A stretch of 64,000 nucleotides of DNA from Staphylococcus sp. IVB6240 (GTDB lineage: Bacteria > Bacillota > Bacilli > Staphylococcales > Staphylococcaceae). The notes beneath the pieces are model-generated. The model searched no databases. It had not been told where the DNA came from and was given only the letters and a program-made list of their open reading frames with translations. The stretch spans positions 1,612,001 to 1,676,000 of the forward strand of contig NZ_CP094718.1 of NCBI RefSeq assembly GCF_025558425.1, read 5' to 3'. Positions 44,580-54,770 of this stretch are shown here, one piece after another; the stretch's first letter is position 1, and each line of letters begins with the position of its first letter. Both the position numbers and the translations under genes were made by a program.

Positions 44580-46725
44580 ATGGATTAATCATTGTCAACG
44601 CGACTTTTCCTTTTTGTTCATCAATACCATCAATCCATACTTCGACAATATCCCCTACGTTCACTTTATCCATCGGGTGTTTAACAAATTGTTTTGACAT
44701 TTTTGATATATGCACTAAACCATCTTGTTTTACACCAATATCAACAAAAGCCCCAAAGTCAACAACATTGCGGACGGTACCTGTTAACTTCATCACCTCA
44801 CGTAAATCTTCAATAGATAAGACATCTGATTTTAACTGAGGTGTTTCATATGCATCTCGTGGATCACGGTTTGGTGCAATTAAAGACTTCACAATATCCT
44901 CAAGTGTCGGTATACCGATATTTAATTTTTGGGCATACTGCGCTATTTCTAAGTTTTCTAACGCAGTCTTAAGTTCATCTGTCCCAATATCAGATACTGC
45001 CATATTTACCGCTTCTAGTAAATCATGTGTCACTGTGTAACTTTCTGGGTGAATCGCTGTATTGTCGAGCGGATCGACGCCATCTACTATGCGTAAGAAT
45101 CCGATACTTTGTTCGAAAGTCTTATCACCTAAACGTTTCACCTTTTTAATTTGCTGATGTTTTGTAAATGGTCCGTTTTCTTCTCGGTACGCCACGATAT
45201 TATCAGCGATTTGTTTTGATAGTCCTGAAACGTGTTGGAGCAATGTACCAGAAGCTGTATTAATATTTACACCTACTTGGTTTACGGCTGTTTCAACGAC
45301 AAAGTCTAATGCTGTAGATAATGCTTTTTGATTTACATCATGTTGATACTGTCCAACACCGATTGATTTTGGATCAATTTTTACCAATTCGCTCAGTGGG
45401 TCTTGAATACGACGACCAATTGACACTGCACTACGTTCCTCTACTTGAAAGTCTGGAAATTCATGACGTGCAATTTCTGAAGCTGAATAAACAGAAGCCC
45501 CCGCTTCATTCACAATAACATATTGAATATTAAGGTTGTGTGTTTGAATCATATTCGCGACAAATTGTTCTGTTTCACGACTAGCTGTTCCGTTTCCAAT
45601 TGCAACGAGCTCCACGTCGTAGTTCTTTACCATTGAAAGAAATGTTTCTTCAGCTGCTTTCACTTTTGAAACAGGTGGATGTGGATACATCACTGATTTC
45701 GCAACAAATGTACCATATGGGTTAATGACTGCAAGTTTACAACCTGTACGAAAGGCTGGATCCACACCTAATATTTGTTTTCCTTTTAAAGGTGCTTGTA
45801 ATAATAGATTCTTTAAGTTTTCACTAAAAACATCAATTGCTTGTGTTTCTGCGCGTTCTGTTAAATCTCCACGAATTTCACGTTCAATAGATGGAAAAAT
45901 AAGGCGCTTCATTGCATCCTCAATCGCATCACCAACAATATTTGATAATTCATGAGTGCCTTTTACTTCTACACGTCGAATATTTTGAGATAATTTTTCA
46001 ATATCTGCTTCTACTTTTACAGATAACACTTTTGCCTTTTCGCCGCGATTCATCGCTAAAATACGGTGGTTCGCTGCACGTTTAATTGGTTCACTGTAGT
46101 CATAGTACATTGCATAAACAGCTTTTTCATCTTCTGCTTTTTTCTTTTTCTGCGTGACAAGCATTCCAGTATGCCATACATCTTTTAAAATCTGTTTACG
46201 ATATTGTGGATGATCTGCAATTGATTCCGCAATAATATCTTGTGCCCCAGCAATGGCTTCTTCTACAGTTTTCACTTCATCTGTAAGATAATTTTTCGCT
46301 TGAGATTCTAATAACTCTGGTGATTTTTGTGCCATCACCCATTGCGCAAATGGTTCTAGACCTTTTCTTTTCGCTTCAGTCGCACGTGTCTTTTTCTTTT
46401 GTTTATAAGGACGATATAGATCTTCTACACGTTGTAATTTCGTTTGTTTTAAAATATCTAGCTTTAATTCAGACGTTAATAAGCCTTGTTGTTCTATCGC
46501 GTTGATAATCTCTTCTTTTCTCTTTTGAAGATTTTCCATATATTGATAACGGTCATCAATTTTTTTAATCGCCACTTCGTCTAATCCGCCTGTTGCTTCT
46601 TTACGATATCTTGCAATAAAAGGCACGGTATTCTTCTCTTGTAATAATGAGAGGACCGCTTCTATTTGTTTTACGGAATATTGGTATTCTTTATGTATTG
46701 CTTGTACAAGTGTATCTGTTGCCAT
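44572..46725 (-). CDS. tex: Tex-family RNA-binding protein
   Basis: 717 residues from ATG 46725; the longer frame to 46758 reads MKCKNGKAVNQ and is less likely. Domain order: N-terminal Tex helical region (VPFIARYRKEATGGLDE), YqgF-like RNase H fold (GVDPAFRTGCKLAVI), helix-hairpin-helix (NINTASGTLLQHVSGLSKQ), and a C-terminal S1 domain (VRNVVDFGAFVDIGVKQDGL). Cytosolic nucleic-acid-binding protein linked to transcription or RNA turnover. Sits between sprT-like and sigB with its own spacing of 135 bp from sigB. Confidence 0.96.
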   Translation of the reverse strand: MATDTLVQAIHKEYQYSVKQIEAVLSLLQEKNTVPFIARYRKEATGGLDEVAIKKIDDRYQYMENLQKRKEEIINAIEQQGLLTSELKLDILKQTKLQRVEDLYRPYKQKKKTRATEAKRKGLEPFAQWVMAQKSPELLESQAKNYLTDEVKTVEEAIAGAQDIIAESIADHPQYRKQILKDVWHTGMLVTQKKKKAEDEKAVYAMYYDYSEPIKRAANHRILAMNRGEKAKVLSVKVEADIEKLSQNIRRVEVKGTHELSNIVGDAIEDAMKRLIFPSIEREIRGDLTERAETQAIDVFSENLKNLLLQAPLKGKQILGVDPAFRTGCKLAVINPYGTFVAKSVMYPHPPVSKVKAAEETFLSMVKNYDVELVAIGNGTASRETEQFVANMIQTHNLNIQYVIVNEAGASVYSASEIARHEFPDFQVEERSAVSIGRRIQDPLSELVKIDPKSIGVGQYQHDVNQKALSTALDFVVETAVNQVGVNINTASGTLLQHVSGLSKQIADNIVAYREENGPFTKHQQIKKVKRLGDKTFEQSIGFLRIVDGVDPLDNTAIHPESYTVTHDLLEAVNMAVSDIGTDELKTALENLEIAQYAQKLNIGIPTLEDIVKSLIAPNRDPRDAYETPQLKSDVLSIEDLREVMKLTGTVRNVVDFGAFVDIGVKQDGLVHISKMSKQFVKHPMDKVNVGDIVEVWIDGIDEQKGKVALTMINPYE

Positions 46726-46860
46726 TTGGTTCACTGCCTTTCCATTTTTACACTTCAAATTTTATAATATATGATGATGAAATAAGCACAATCTTTTCAA
46801 GCGTCTTTATTTAAAAAGTGCTGAAAATCATTGTGCTATTGTTTCATTCATTTTATTCAA

Positions 46861-47634
46861 TTATGTTTGCTGCGCTGCTTGCTGTAATTTCTTAATAGCT
46901 GTTCTTTGCAATCGAGATACATGCATTTGGCTCAATCCAACGCGTTCTCCCGTTTCTTTCTGACTGAGTCCTTCGATAAATGTACACTGTATAATCTCTC
47001 GTTCTCGATCAGATAAAATAGGTAAAATGCGTTCCAAGATGATACGTTTTTCAGTTAAATCATAATTTTCATCTTGATTGCCCATCACATCTAAAAGGGT
47101 TACAGTGGATCCATCTTTATCCGCTTCTATCGAATGATCGACACTTAATGCGTGATAACTTTGCCCCATCTCCATCGCTTCAAGTACTTCTTCATCTGAA
47201 ACTTCAAGATAATCGGCAATCTCACGGATAGATGGTGAACGCTCCAGTTCGTTTGTCAATTCATCAATTGTTTTCTTGATACGTGGTCCAATTTCTTTAA
47301 TACGTCTTGGTACATGGACACTCCACGTTTTATCTCGTAAGTATCGCTTAATTTCACCAATCACTGTTGGCAATAAAAACGCTTCAAACTTACGATCAAA
47401 AGACAAATCAAAGCGGTTAATTGCACCAATTAATCCAACCATCCCTACTTGAACAAGGTCTTCATGATGTGATTGCCCTTTTGAATATTTATAAGCTAAA
47501 GATTCAATTAACTTGGTATAGTGATTTACTAAATTTTCTTGTGCGGCTTCATCTTGATTTTGTTGATACGACAAAATCCATTTATTAATTTGCTCTGATG
47601 AAACATTATTCACTGAGTTCGATGCTTTCGTCAT
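46861..47634 (-). CDS. sigB: RNA polymerase sigma factor SigB
   Basis: 257 residues. Region 2 with [20 protein letters not shown] (-10 recognition around [18 protein letters not shown]), region 3 [11 protein letters not shown], and region 4 helix-turn-helix [20 protein letters not shown]. General-stress sigma factor, held by RsbW. Overlaps rsbW by 29 bp, keeping stoichiometry coupled. Last gene of rsbUVW-sigB. Confidence 0.98.
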   Translation of the reverse strand: MTKASNSVNNVSSEQINKWILSYQQNQDEAAQENLVNHYTKLIESLAYKYSKGQSHHEDLVQVGMVGLIGAINRFDLSFDRKFEAFLLPTVIGEIKRYLRDKTWSVHVPRRIKEIGPRIKKTIDELTNELERSPSIREIADYLEVSDEEVLEAMEMGQSYHALSVDHSIEADKDGSTVTLLDVMGNQDENYDLTEKRIILERILPILSDREREIIQCTFIEGLSQKETGERVGLSQMHVSRLQRTAIKKLQQAAQQT

Positions 47635-48088
47635 GGGTTTGCACCTGCTCTTTATTGATATACTTCGTCATACTGATTGTAACACCTGTCTCTTTTCTTA
47701 CTGTTACTTCATCCATCAATGCTTCAATCAAAAACAAGCCCAGACCACCTTCACGTAAAAAGTCAATATTTTCATCGTCTTGATATGGCCCTAAATGTTG
47801 CTTTGTTTCTTGATAGTTAAAGCTTTCACCTTGGTCAGATACAACAATTTTGATTTGTCCATCACTGACTTCAAATACAATTGTAATATATCCCGTCTCT
47901 TCACGGTGCTTATATGCGTGCTTAACAGCATTTGTGCCTGCTTCACTTACTGCAATTTTCGCATCTTCAATGTCATTATATGATGCATTAGCACGATTAA
48001 ACACTCCTGATAACGTCAGACGAATCAAACTTACATATTCCGGTGCTGCTGGTAACCTCATTTCGATGACATCGTGTTCTTGTGGCAT
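47606..48088 (-). CDS. rsbW: Anti-sigma-B factor, serine kinase RsbW
   Basis: 160 residues. GHKL kinase: N-box [21 protein letters not shown]1 [11 protein letters not shown], and G2 [19 protein letters not shown]. It binds and inhibits SigB and phosphorylates RsbV. 1 bp between rsbV and rsbW; overlaps sigB. Confidence 0.97.
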   Translation of the reverse strand: MPQEHDVIEMRLPAAPEYVSLIRLTLSGVFNRANASYNDIEDAKIAVSEAGTNAVKHAYKHREETGYITIVFEVSDGQIKIVVSDQGESFNYQETKQHLGPYQDDENIDFLREGGLGLFLIEALMDEVTVRKETGVTISMTKYINKEQVQTHDESIELSE

Positions 48089-48089
48089 G

Positions 48090-48416
48090 TTATTCGACCT
48101 CCGTTCCTTGATTCACATGCATTAAATCAGCTAATCCAGTTATATCAAATAAACGCTTGATACGATCATTGACTCCTAAAATATAAAGCGCTCTATCATT
48201 TTGATTTAGTGCTTTGAGTGTGCCGACAAATAAACCTAATCCTGTTGAATCCATATAAGTTAAATCCGTTAGATTCACATGAATATCATGTGTTCCTTCC
48301 TGGCGCATTGGTAACAAGACAGCTTCTAATTCAGGAACTGTTGCAACATCTAATTCTCCCGCAACAATTACCTCATAATAATCATCATACGTGTTCGTTT
48401 CTATATTAAGGTTCAT
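48090..48416 (-). CDS. rsbV: Anti-anti-sigma factor RsbV
   Basis: 108 residues, STAS domain. Phosphorylatable Ser in [13 protein letters not shown]; starts [20 protein letters not shown]. Unphosphorylated form sequesters RsbW. A SigB-type promoter lies upstream, giving positive autoregulation of rsbVW-sigB. Confidence 0.97.
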   Translation of the reverse strand: MNLNIETNTYDDYYEVIVAGELDVATVPELEAVLLPMRQEGTHDIHVNLTDLTYMDSTGLGLFVGTLKALNQNDRALYILGVNDRIKRLFDITGLADLMHVNQGTEVE

Positions 48417-48454
48417 TAATTTTTACACTCCTATAGTAGTCTCTATTCTTATTT

Positions 48455-48479
48455 TTACCCAATTTTCAACATCATAATC
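48455..48479 (-). promoter_or_regulatory. Probable SigB-dependent promoter of rsbV
   Basis: Minus strand GATTAT, 13-bp spacer, GGGTAA, close to the SigB pattern GTTTAA-N12-15-GGGTAT, in the gap between rsbU and rsbV where SigB autoregulates in S. aureus. Confidence 0.6.
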
Positions 48480-48492
48480 GCTTTATGATTGG

Positions 48493-49497
48493 TTATTGGG
48501 CTCTTTTAATAATTAAAATGGTTAAATCATCACGCTTACTTGTTTCTTGCAAACGCAATAATGCCTCATATAACAGTTGTACAATATCTTGCGGATGCAT
48601 ATCTTTATATTGAAGAATGAAGTTCAATAGGTAGTTTTTATCTATAAAACGACCCGATTCATCTCGAATTTCTGTGACACCATCCGTAAAAATAATAATC
48701 ATATCATTGATTTCAATTTTTATTTCTTGCTGATCGTAGCGAATATTTGGACTTACTCCTAGAACACGGCCGCGCACTGTAATTTCTTCAAAGGTATCTG
48801 TTGCAGCTCTAAAAACATAGCCCGGTTCATGCCCAGCTGAACTACAATACAAAACATGGTTAAGGTCTTCATATAAACCATAAAACATCGTGACGAACAT
48901 ATTTTGATTAACATTTTTCTCAACAACACGATTTAAACGTTTTAAACCATCATTAGGTAATTGAGAATGTCCATATGAATCCATACCAAACTTAATCATA
49001 CTCATCGCAAGTGCCGCTGGAATCCCTTTTCCAATGACATCAGCAACAGCAAAGCTCATCGTGCCATCCTTATGATCAATTAAGTTAAAATAGTCACCAC
49101 TCACTTGGTGTGCTGCTACTGAAATGGCCCCAATTTGAATACCGTCAAATTGGGGAATATCTGTTTTTAACATCGTCTGTTGCAAACTAGAAGCCAAACC
49201 CATTTCTTTATCATGTACTTCCATGCGATCGACCAATCGCTTATAATCTGAATAATCATAGCCAAAACTTTGAATAACCACTTCAAGTACGTCTAAACTT
49301 TTCATGATATCTTCTTGGTTAAATGCGCGTTTCTCGAGATACTTTTTATGTATATTGACAATTGCTTCAGGTGTGATGCTTTCTTCTGGTAAATTACTGG
49401 CAAATTTACGCGCATTTTCTAATATTTCTTCATTGTTCATATCATTTAAATAGCGGTCTATCAAACCAAAATAATACGCTGTTTTTGATTGTGCCAA
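48493..49497 (-). CDS. rsbU: PP2C-type phosphatase RsbU
   Basis: 334 residues from TTG 49497, placed 8 bp after AAAGGAG; this agrees with the known 333-residue length, and the upstream in-frame ATGs at 49518 and 49539 lie before the site. An N-terminal helical regulatory domain (1-120) is followed by a SpoIIE-like PP2C domain: SVAAHQVSGDYFNLI, FAVADVIGKGIPAALAMS, and IIIFTDGVTEIRDESG. It dephosphorylates RsbV to release SigB. First gene of the operon. Confidence 0.96.
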   Translation of the reverse strand: MAQSKTAYYFGLIDRYLNDMNNEEILENARKFASNLPEESITPEAIVNIHKKYLEKRAFNQEDIMKSLDVLEVVIQSFGYDYSDYKRLVDRMEVHDKEMGLASSLQQTMLKTDIPQFDGIQIGAISVAAHQVSGDYFNLIDHKDGTMSFAVADVIGKGIPAALAMSMIKFGMDSYGHSQLPNDGLKRLNRVVEKNVNQNMFVTMFYGLYEDLNHVLYCSSAGHEPGYVFRAATDTFEEITVRGRVLGVSPNIRYDQQEIKIEINDMIIIFTDGVTEIRDESGRFIDKNYLLNFILQYKDMHPQDIVQLLYEALLRLQETSKRDDLTILIIKRAQ

Positions 49498-49543
49498 TGT
49501 CAATACTCCTTTTCCCATCTTATTACAACTAAACAACAAAAAA

Positions 49544-49585
49544 GTGGCCGTGAAACCTTATCAGTCAAAAGATTTCATCGCCCAC
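49544..49585 (-). terminator. Terminator-like hairpin in the rsbU leader
   Basis: Minus strand GTGGGCGATGAAA pairs imperfectly with TTTCACGGCCAC, followed by TTTTTTGTTG. It lies about 45 bp above the rsbU start, so it would separate mazEF from rsbU or act as an attenuator. Confidence 0.65.
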
Positions 49586-49808
49586 CCTGACAAGGATGAC
49601 TCTACAAGCTAACTGCTTTAAGTGATACCCCTACTATCGCCATATTTTTAAATTATATGTGACCTGTACAATCTCCTTTTACACATCTACAATACAAACT
49701 TCTATAATAAAAGTGGATCGTCATGTGTCTATACTGCTCTAGTCATACGGTTATTTTATGTAAACTTTAAAAATATTGTCTTGCTGTAAAAAGCTTACTA
49801 TATATCAC

Positions 49809-50162
49809 TCATCGTGATTGAACAACTTGTAAGCCAAGACTAATCCCCAAAGCATTGTTCACTTCTTTCATCTTTTCTTCTGATAAAAAAGTCAACTTTT
49901 CTTTCAAACGATTTTTATCTACTGTTCGAATTTGTTCTAATAAAATAACTGAATCTTTGTCGAGCTTATACTTCTTTTTTTCAATTTCAACATGTGTTGG
50001 AATCTTTGCTTTGTTAATACGACCTGTTATCGCTGCCACGATAACAGTCGGACTATATTTGTTACCAGTATCATTTTGAATGATAACGACGGGTCTCACT
50101 CCCCCTTGTTCAGAACCCCGTACTGGTGATAAATCAGCTAAGTATACATCCCCGCGCTTCAT
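49809..50162 (-). CDS. mazF: mRNA interferase toxin MazF
   Basis: 117 residues, nearly the S. aureus sequence: [54 protein letters not shown] sequence-specific endoribonuclease (UACAU in S. aureus) inhibited by MazE. The start abuts the mazE stop. The C-terminus (GLQVVQSR) differs slightly from S. aureus. Confidence 0.97.
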   Translation of the reverse strand: MKRGDVYLADLSPVRGSEQGGVRPVVIIQNDTGNKYSPTVIVAAITGRINKAKIPTHVEIEKKKYKLDKDSVILLEQIRTVDKNRLKEKLTFLSEEKMKEVNNALGISLGLQVVQSR

Positions 50163-50333
50163 TTAATCATCCTGATGCTTGGATAATAAGTGTGACTCAT
50201 TGCAATCGCATGCTTCACACTCTACTGAATATGCTTCTGTCGCTAGGGAGAGATTGAGGTCAGCCATTTGGGCGTACCCTTCTTTTAATGACTGCTCTAA
50301 ATTTTTAAACTTCACTTGATTGAATACTGACAT
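50163..50333 (-). CDS. mazE: Antitoxin MazE
   Basis: 56 residues from ATG 50333 (GGAGGG 7 bp before; 50336 is the adjacent alternative). Contains [20 protein letters not shown] and [11 protein letters not shown], characteristic of staphylococcal MazE, which lacks the AbrB look of E. coli MazE. Neutralises MazF by binding. Lies below alr and above mazF on one strand. Confidence 0.95.
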   Translation of the reverse strand: MSVFNQVKFKNLEQSLKEGYAQMADLNLSLATEAYSVECEACDCNESHLLSKHQDD

Positions 50334-50421
50334 CATAAGACCCTCCATATCAATTCAACTCGTCTTAAAAATCTATATTTATCACTCATTATGATAGCAA
50401 AAATGAAACAAATCTACCATA

Positions 50422-51570
50422 TTATTTTAATAATTCATTTGTGACATCAATATTTTCTCCTGAAATATAAATACGTGGAATACGACGTCCAAAATTGCAT
50501 AGCACTTCATAATTGATGGTTTGTTGTTTTTCAGCAAGCGTTTCTGCTGATTGTGGTGTGTGTGCACGTGCTTCTAACACAACAACTTTATCACCTGGTT
50601 TAACGGTTGCAGGAACTTTAATGGCAGTCTGGTCCATACTAATACGACCTACCACTTCACATTGTTGTCCGTTGACACTTACCGTTGCACCTTGCATATG
50701 ACGCAGGTAACCATCTGCATAACCAATGGATAATAAGGCAATGTGCATTGGTTCAGTCGCTATATAAGTCTCACCATATCCAATTGTTTCTCCAGCCTCT
50801 AATTGCTTCACTTGAACAACTGTTGTTTCAACGGATGCAGCTGGTTTTAAACGTGCTGTTTCCTTTGCTTCAATAAACGGCGTTGGATAGTAACCATATA
50901 ATGCAATACCAGGACGAAATGCATTACAAATCTCAGGATTAAAACGTAATGTCCCCGCAGAATTTTGAATATGCACGTATGTTGGACGTTCTGCACTGTT
51001 CACCAAGCTTTCAAAACGTTTGTATTGTTGTTGTGCAGAGTCATTCTCTTCATCTGCTGAGGCAAAATGAGAAAATACGCCTTCAAAAATAAGCTGTTCA
51101 TATTGTTCGATGATCGCAATCATTTCACGATATGTTTCACTATCTTTAATACCTAAACGGTTCATACCCGTATCTAGCTTAATATGAAGCCATAGTGACT
51201 TCTCATTTGATGATTCAATATGACTAATCGCATCTTCCAACCATTCTTTAGAAGGTACGGCAACAGCAACACGATGTTGGATCGCTTTGTTAATATTTGC
51301 AGGTGGGATACTCGAAAGAATTAAAATTTTCTCTTTGAACCCGTGCATGCGTAATTCAATCGCTTCATCAAGCGTTGCCACGCAAACAAACGTTGCACCT
51401 AGCTGAGCAAGATGTTTTGCAATCGCAACGCTCCCTAAACCGTATGCATTCGCTTTAACAACCGGCATCATCGTCTTTGTTGGATGACACTTTGATAATT
51501 CTTGATAATTGGATGTAATCGCATCTAAATTTACAGACAATGTGGTTTCACGATAATACTTTTCTGACAA
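50422..51570 (-). CDS. alr: Alanine racemase
   Basis: 382 residues, PLP fold type III. PLP Lys in [13 protein letters not shown]; catalytic Tyr in [23 protein letters not shown]. Supplies D-Ala for peptidoglycan and teichoic acid. Start ATG 51570; 53 bp below acpS. Confidence 0.98.
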   Translation of the reverse strand: MSEKYYRETTLSVNLDAITSNYQELSKCHPTKTMMPVVKANAYGLGSVAIAKHLAQLGATFVCVATLDEAIELRMHGFKEKILILSSIPPANINKAIQHRVAVAVPSKEWLEDAISHIESSNEKSLWLHIKLDTGMNRLGIKDSETYREMIAIIEQYEQLIFEGVFSHFASADEENDSAQQQYKRFESLVNSAERPTYVHIQNSAGTLRFNPEICNAFRPGIALYGYYPTPFIEAKETARLKPAASVETTVVQVKQLEAGETIGYGETYIATEPMHIALLSIGYADGYLRHMQGATVSVNGQQCEVVGRISMDQTAIKVPATVKPGDKVVVLEARAHTPQSAETLAEKQQTINYEVLCNFGRRIPRIYISGENIDVTNELLK

Positions 51571-51623
51571 ATCACTGTCACCTTCCTTAAGTTATTCTTA
51601 CTTTTATGGAAGTACTTCCTTTT

Positions 51624-51974
51624 TTATTGTTCTAGTATCACTTGGCTCATCGCATAATGTTTTGTATGTGTGATAGATACATGGACAGTAAAACCTTCAA
51701 ATAAAATATAAGGTTTCCCTTTTTCATCATTCGCACAATGTATCTCATTAAATGCAACTTCTCTACCAATTCCTGTCCCAAGCGCTTTACTAAAAGCTTC
51801 TTTGACAGCAAATCGACCAGCCAAAAATTCAATACGTCTCTGAGGATGTGAATACTGCATGTATTGATCATATTCACCTTTGCTTAGGATACGTTGAATA
51901 AACTTCGGCTGTTTTTCAACGAGTGCCTGAATACGTTCTATTTCAACTAAATCAACACCTAAGCCGTATATCAT
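51624..51974 (-). CDS. acpS: Holo-[acyl-carrier-protein] synthase
   Basis: 116 residues, 4'-phosphopantetheinyl transferase. Mg ligand Asp in [13 protein letters not shown] and Glu in [16 protein letters not shown]. Converts apo-ACP to holo-ACP. 2 bp from the bPH2 gene above it. Confidence 0.97.
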   Translation of the reverse strand: MIYGLGVDLVEIERIQALVEKQPKFIQRILSKGEYDQYMQYSHPQRRIEFLAGRFAVKEAFSKALGTGIGREVAFNEIHCANDEKGKPYILFEGFTVHVSITHTKHYAMSQVILEQ

Positions 51975-51976
51975 GA

Positions 51977-52546
51977 TTAGATCTCCTCATCTTCAGATTG
52001 TGTATCCTTTATTTTATCATAATTTTCCTCTGTTATTTCATTTTGTGTATGACTTTCAAGATCATTTTCAACATCCGTTGCATATCCTTGGATGAGCTGC
52101 TTTATTTTTAATGCTTGTTGCTTATCAATAAGTCGGATTTCTGTATTCCCGCCAGCTGTTGATATCGTTAGCGTTGCCAGTCCATATTTTCGCATGATAA
52201 ACCCTTCATCAATATCAATATTTTGTATACGAAATAAAGGCACTTTCGTTTCTTCAATAAATATAAAACCTTCTCGTACAACAATACCTTGTTCTGAGTA
52301 GTGATAGCGAAAGACATGGTAACTATAGATTGGTTTGAGCCAGACAAACATGATTGCATAAAGTACTGCAAGCACTGCAAAACCTAGCGCTATCCATTTA
52401 AGCATTTTTTCAAATTCTACAAAATAACTTGTAATAAAGGCCGCAATTGCAATTAATACAGCAATTCCTGTCACGATAACGCTCGCTATGCGCATCACTT
52501 TAGGTCCTTCAGGTGCCATTTTATGATATGTCTGTTCGGTCATCAT
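51977..52546 (-). CDS. bPH2-domain membrane protein (YdbS-like)
   Basis: 189 residues from ATG 52546 (GGTGGT 7 bp before), overlapping the end of the next gene by 26 bp. Two membrane helices in residues 20-75 ([40 protein letters not shown]) followed by a bacterial PH (DUF304) domain: [32 protein letters not shown]. The acidic C-terminal tail ends DTQSEDEEI. YdbS/YdbT-type proteins; function largely unknown. Confidence 0.88.
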   Translation of the reverse strand: MMTEQTYHKMAPEGPKVMRIASVIVTGIAVLIAIAAFITSYFVEFEKMLKWIALGFAVLAVLYAIMFVWLKPIYSYHVFRYHYSEQGIVVREGFIFIEETKVPLFRIQNIDIDEGFIMRKYGLATLTISTAGGNTEIRLIDKQQALKIKQLIQGYATDVENDLESHTQNEITEENYDKIKDTQSEDEEI

Positions 52547-54035
52547 TGTCACTACCACCTTTCAAATACCATGTTTGCAATCTCTCAATATCTTGTATAT
52601 CTACAAAACCTAATCCGACATCCATACTTGTTGAACCTTTAGCTAATGTGAAAAAGAAATGATTTAGTTGTGCATTGGACATAACTGGATGTGCTTCACG
52701 CTGCCATCCCAATATTTTATTATGTTTAAAATAAGTCGTTTTAAATCCTGTATATGAGGCACGACGAATCGCAATTTCATCATCTGCGACACACCAACCT
52801 GCTTTTTGAATGAGCATATAACTCTTGAATATCATCATAACAATACAAAATACAACTGGAATCCAAATCCATACCCAAAAATAATAATGTACGACAGCTC
52901 CAATAATGATCAACACAAGTGACTGTATCCAAAAGCGTCTATGGAAACCACGCCAAGGCAGCTTAGGCGTGACATTTTGAAATTGCATGTGCGGTACCAT
53001 TGAAGCTAAGAGTGATGAAACTTCACGTTTGTGTATAAATGGCAAGACCATCACGCGCCCATCCGCAAAATCATTGTCTGAACTCACTTCCATGTCACTC
53101 GTAATAACGAAGTCATATGCTGTATAGCCAAACAATGTACGCAAATAACTTTTATGTTCAATCACGGCTTGAATGCGTGTGAGTGGGACTGTCACTTTTT
53201 TCACATTTAATAAGCCATAACGAATCGTTAAGTAATCGCCTTGTCGTTTCAATGTGTAATTGTAATAACGGAAAAAGGTGATAACGATACCAATAATATA
53301 TGAAATTAAAATAAAAATTGTTGCAAATATTACCGTGATCATGACAGCATTATTAATTAAAGTTGAGGCTTCTTCAGACACCCATTCCCAATCAATATAG
53401 TCTAAACCTGCTGTTAACAATGGACTGAGTGCGGCAAGTGTTACAAAAACCGCTCCACTTGTCATCGCCATAAATAATAAGTTTTTAGTTGAAAGTTGAT
53501 ACAGTAACATTTCTGGTTGATCGACAGGTACATCTGATTCTGTATTTTCTGATTCAGCATCACTGCTATCTGTCGGCATATTTTTTAAATGAGATCTCAC
53601 TTTTTCTAGTTCTGCTCGAATCAAATTACTTTGGGCTTGCGTGATCGTCTCGAGTACAATCCCATCACTTGGCGTTTGAATTTGTAATCTGACACCACCG
53701 ACGATTTGATGAATCAGGTTTTGTGACGTATCCATCGTTTGAATACGTGAGATGTTTAATTCTTTACGCTCGAGATTAAAGAGTCCTGTAGTGACAATAA
53801 AATGATTGCCTTCGATCCAATAACGTGTACGAAACGCTTTGATAGCATCATTAATTAATGTAATCAAGAAGAAAAATAGTACCATGGCGGGAAAAATATA
53901 ATTTGCAGGATTTGTATAATCAAAATCTTTCACCGCGAATAAAACAAATAAAATAAGTGGAATTATATTGGACTTCACAGCATTTACAATACTCATAAAA
54001 TATGAGATCGGATGAAGTTTTTGTGGACTATACAT
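52521..54035 (-). CDS. bPH2-domain membrane protein, two domains (YdbT-like)
   Basis: 504 residues from ATG 54035 (GGAGGG 8 bp before). Membrane helices at about 20-60, 195-250 and 385-415; bPH2 domains follow the first pair (YWIEGNHFIVTTGLFNLERK) and the second pair (KRQGDYLTIRYGLLNVKKV), and a third partial one at the end. The architecture matches B. subtilis YdbT, linked there to membrane or antibiotic stress. Overlaps both neighbours, so the three genes form one unit. Confidence 0.88.
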   Translation of the reverse strand: MYSPQKLHPISYFMSIVNAVKSNIIPLILFVLFAVKDFDYTNPANYIFPAMVLFFFLITLINDAIKAFRTRYWIEGNHFIVTTGLFNLERKELNISRIQTMDTSQNLIHQIVGGVRLQIQTPSDGIVLETITQAQSNLIRAELEKVRSHLKNMPTDSSDAESENTESDVPVDQPEMLLYQLSTKNLLFMAMTSGAVFVTLAALSPLLTAGLDYIDWEWVSEEASTLINNAVMITVIFATIFILISYIIGIVITFFRYYNYTLKRQGDYLTIRYGLLNVKKVTVPLTRIQAVIEHKSYLRTLFGYTAYDFVITSDMEVSSDNDFADGRVMVLPFIHKREVSSLLASMVPHMQFQNVTPKLPWRGFHRRFWIQSLVLIIIGAVVHYYFWVWIWIPVVFCIVMMIFKSYMLIQKAGWCVADDEIAIRRASYTGFKTTYFKHNKILGWQREAHPVMSNAQLNHFFFTLAKGSTSMDVGLGFVDIQDIERLQTWYLKGGSDNDDRTDIS

Positions 54036-54501
54036 CACTATCACCCTCCTCTAACAGTTCTAGGCAATGCTGTTCAATCAGTTCGACATCTTCACCATAT
54101 AATAACGGCAAATGCATTGTATGTCCTGCAGTCGTTAATATGAGATGGCGCAACTGATGCCTCCGTAACAATGGCTCATTCTTCCAATGAATATATTGAA
54201 GGCGTTCCACTTTTAAAATTTGATGATTACGAAACCAAAAATGACGTTTTACTTCGATAATATTTTCATGGATTCTATAAGTAGTGTAGTGGTATTGAAA
54301 ATAAGGTTTTAATGTGCAGTATAAGATGAATAAAGCAAGTACACCACCTATAAGATACAGCAGTGGCTGCCAAGCTTCAAAATGATAAACGAGGAATAAA
54401 CCTATGATAAGTGGTAGCGCGCCGACGATCGCAGTTAGAAAGTAAAATTGCCTAAAATACTTTTTCGCAACTTCTGGACTTTTGTGAAACGATGATGCCA
54501 T
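54028..54501 (-). CDS. bPH2-domain membrane protein, small
   Basis: 157 residues from ATG 54501 (GAAGGGGAG before); the longer frame to 54588 lacks a ribosome site. Two membrane helices (about 24-70: FLTAIVGALPLIIGLFLVYH, LYLIGGVLALFILYC) and a PH-type region YRIHENIIEVKRHFWFRNHQ. First of the three co-transcribed bPH2 genes. No function known to me. Confidence 0.82.
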   Translation of the reverse strand: MASSFHKSPEVAKKYFRQFYFLTAIVGALPLIIGLFLVYHFEAWQPLLYLIGGVLALFILYCTLKPYFQYHYTTYRIHENIIEVKRHFWFRNHQILKVERLQYIHWKNEPLLRRHQLRHLILTTAGHTMHLPLLYGEDVELIEQHCLELLEEGDSDV

Positions 54502-54770
54502 GGGTTTCTCCCCTTCCAAAGATTTTGCTCTCATTATAACATAAACATTTTGGGTGATATATAGGGGCTCAAGCAGTGTAAAATTCAATATTTCAACGGT
54601 TCAATTATACAGTTTATCAAAAAATGAGAAGACTAGAAGTATGATAAAAAACTCGCTTAATGGTTTTTGTGTAAGATGCTTTTTCATAAAAATACCGAAA
54701 GTTTTGAACCTTGACCGTTGTATGATTTAGGATCCAAAACTTCCTTATCTTTTAGTATAGCTATCAATAT

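Noticed and set aside
49622..49629. GGGGTAT (minus strand) as a SigB promoter for rsbU
   Set aside because: The nearest GTTTAA-like -35 is 16-17 bp away rather than 12-15 bp.
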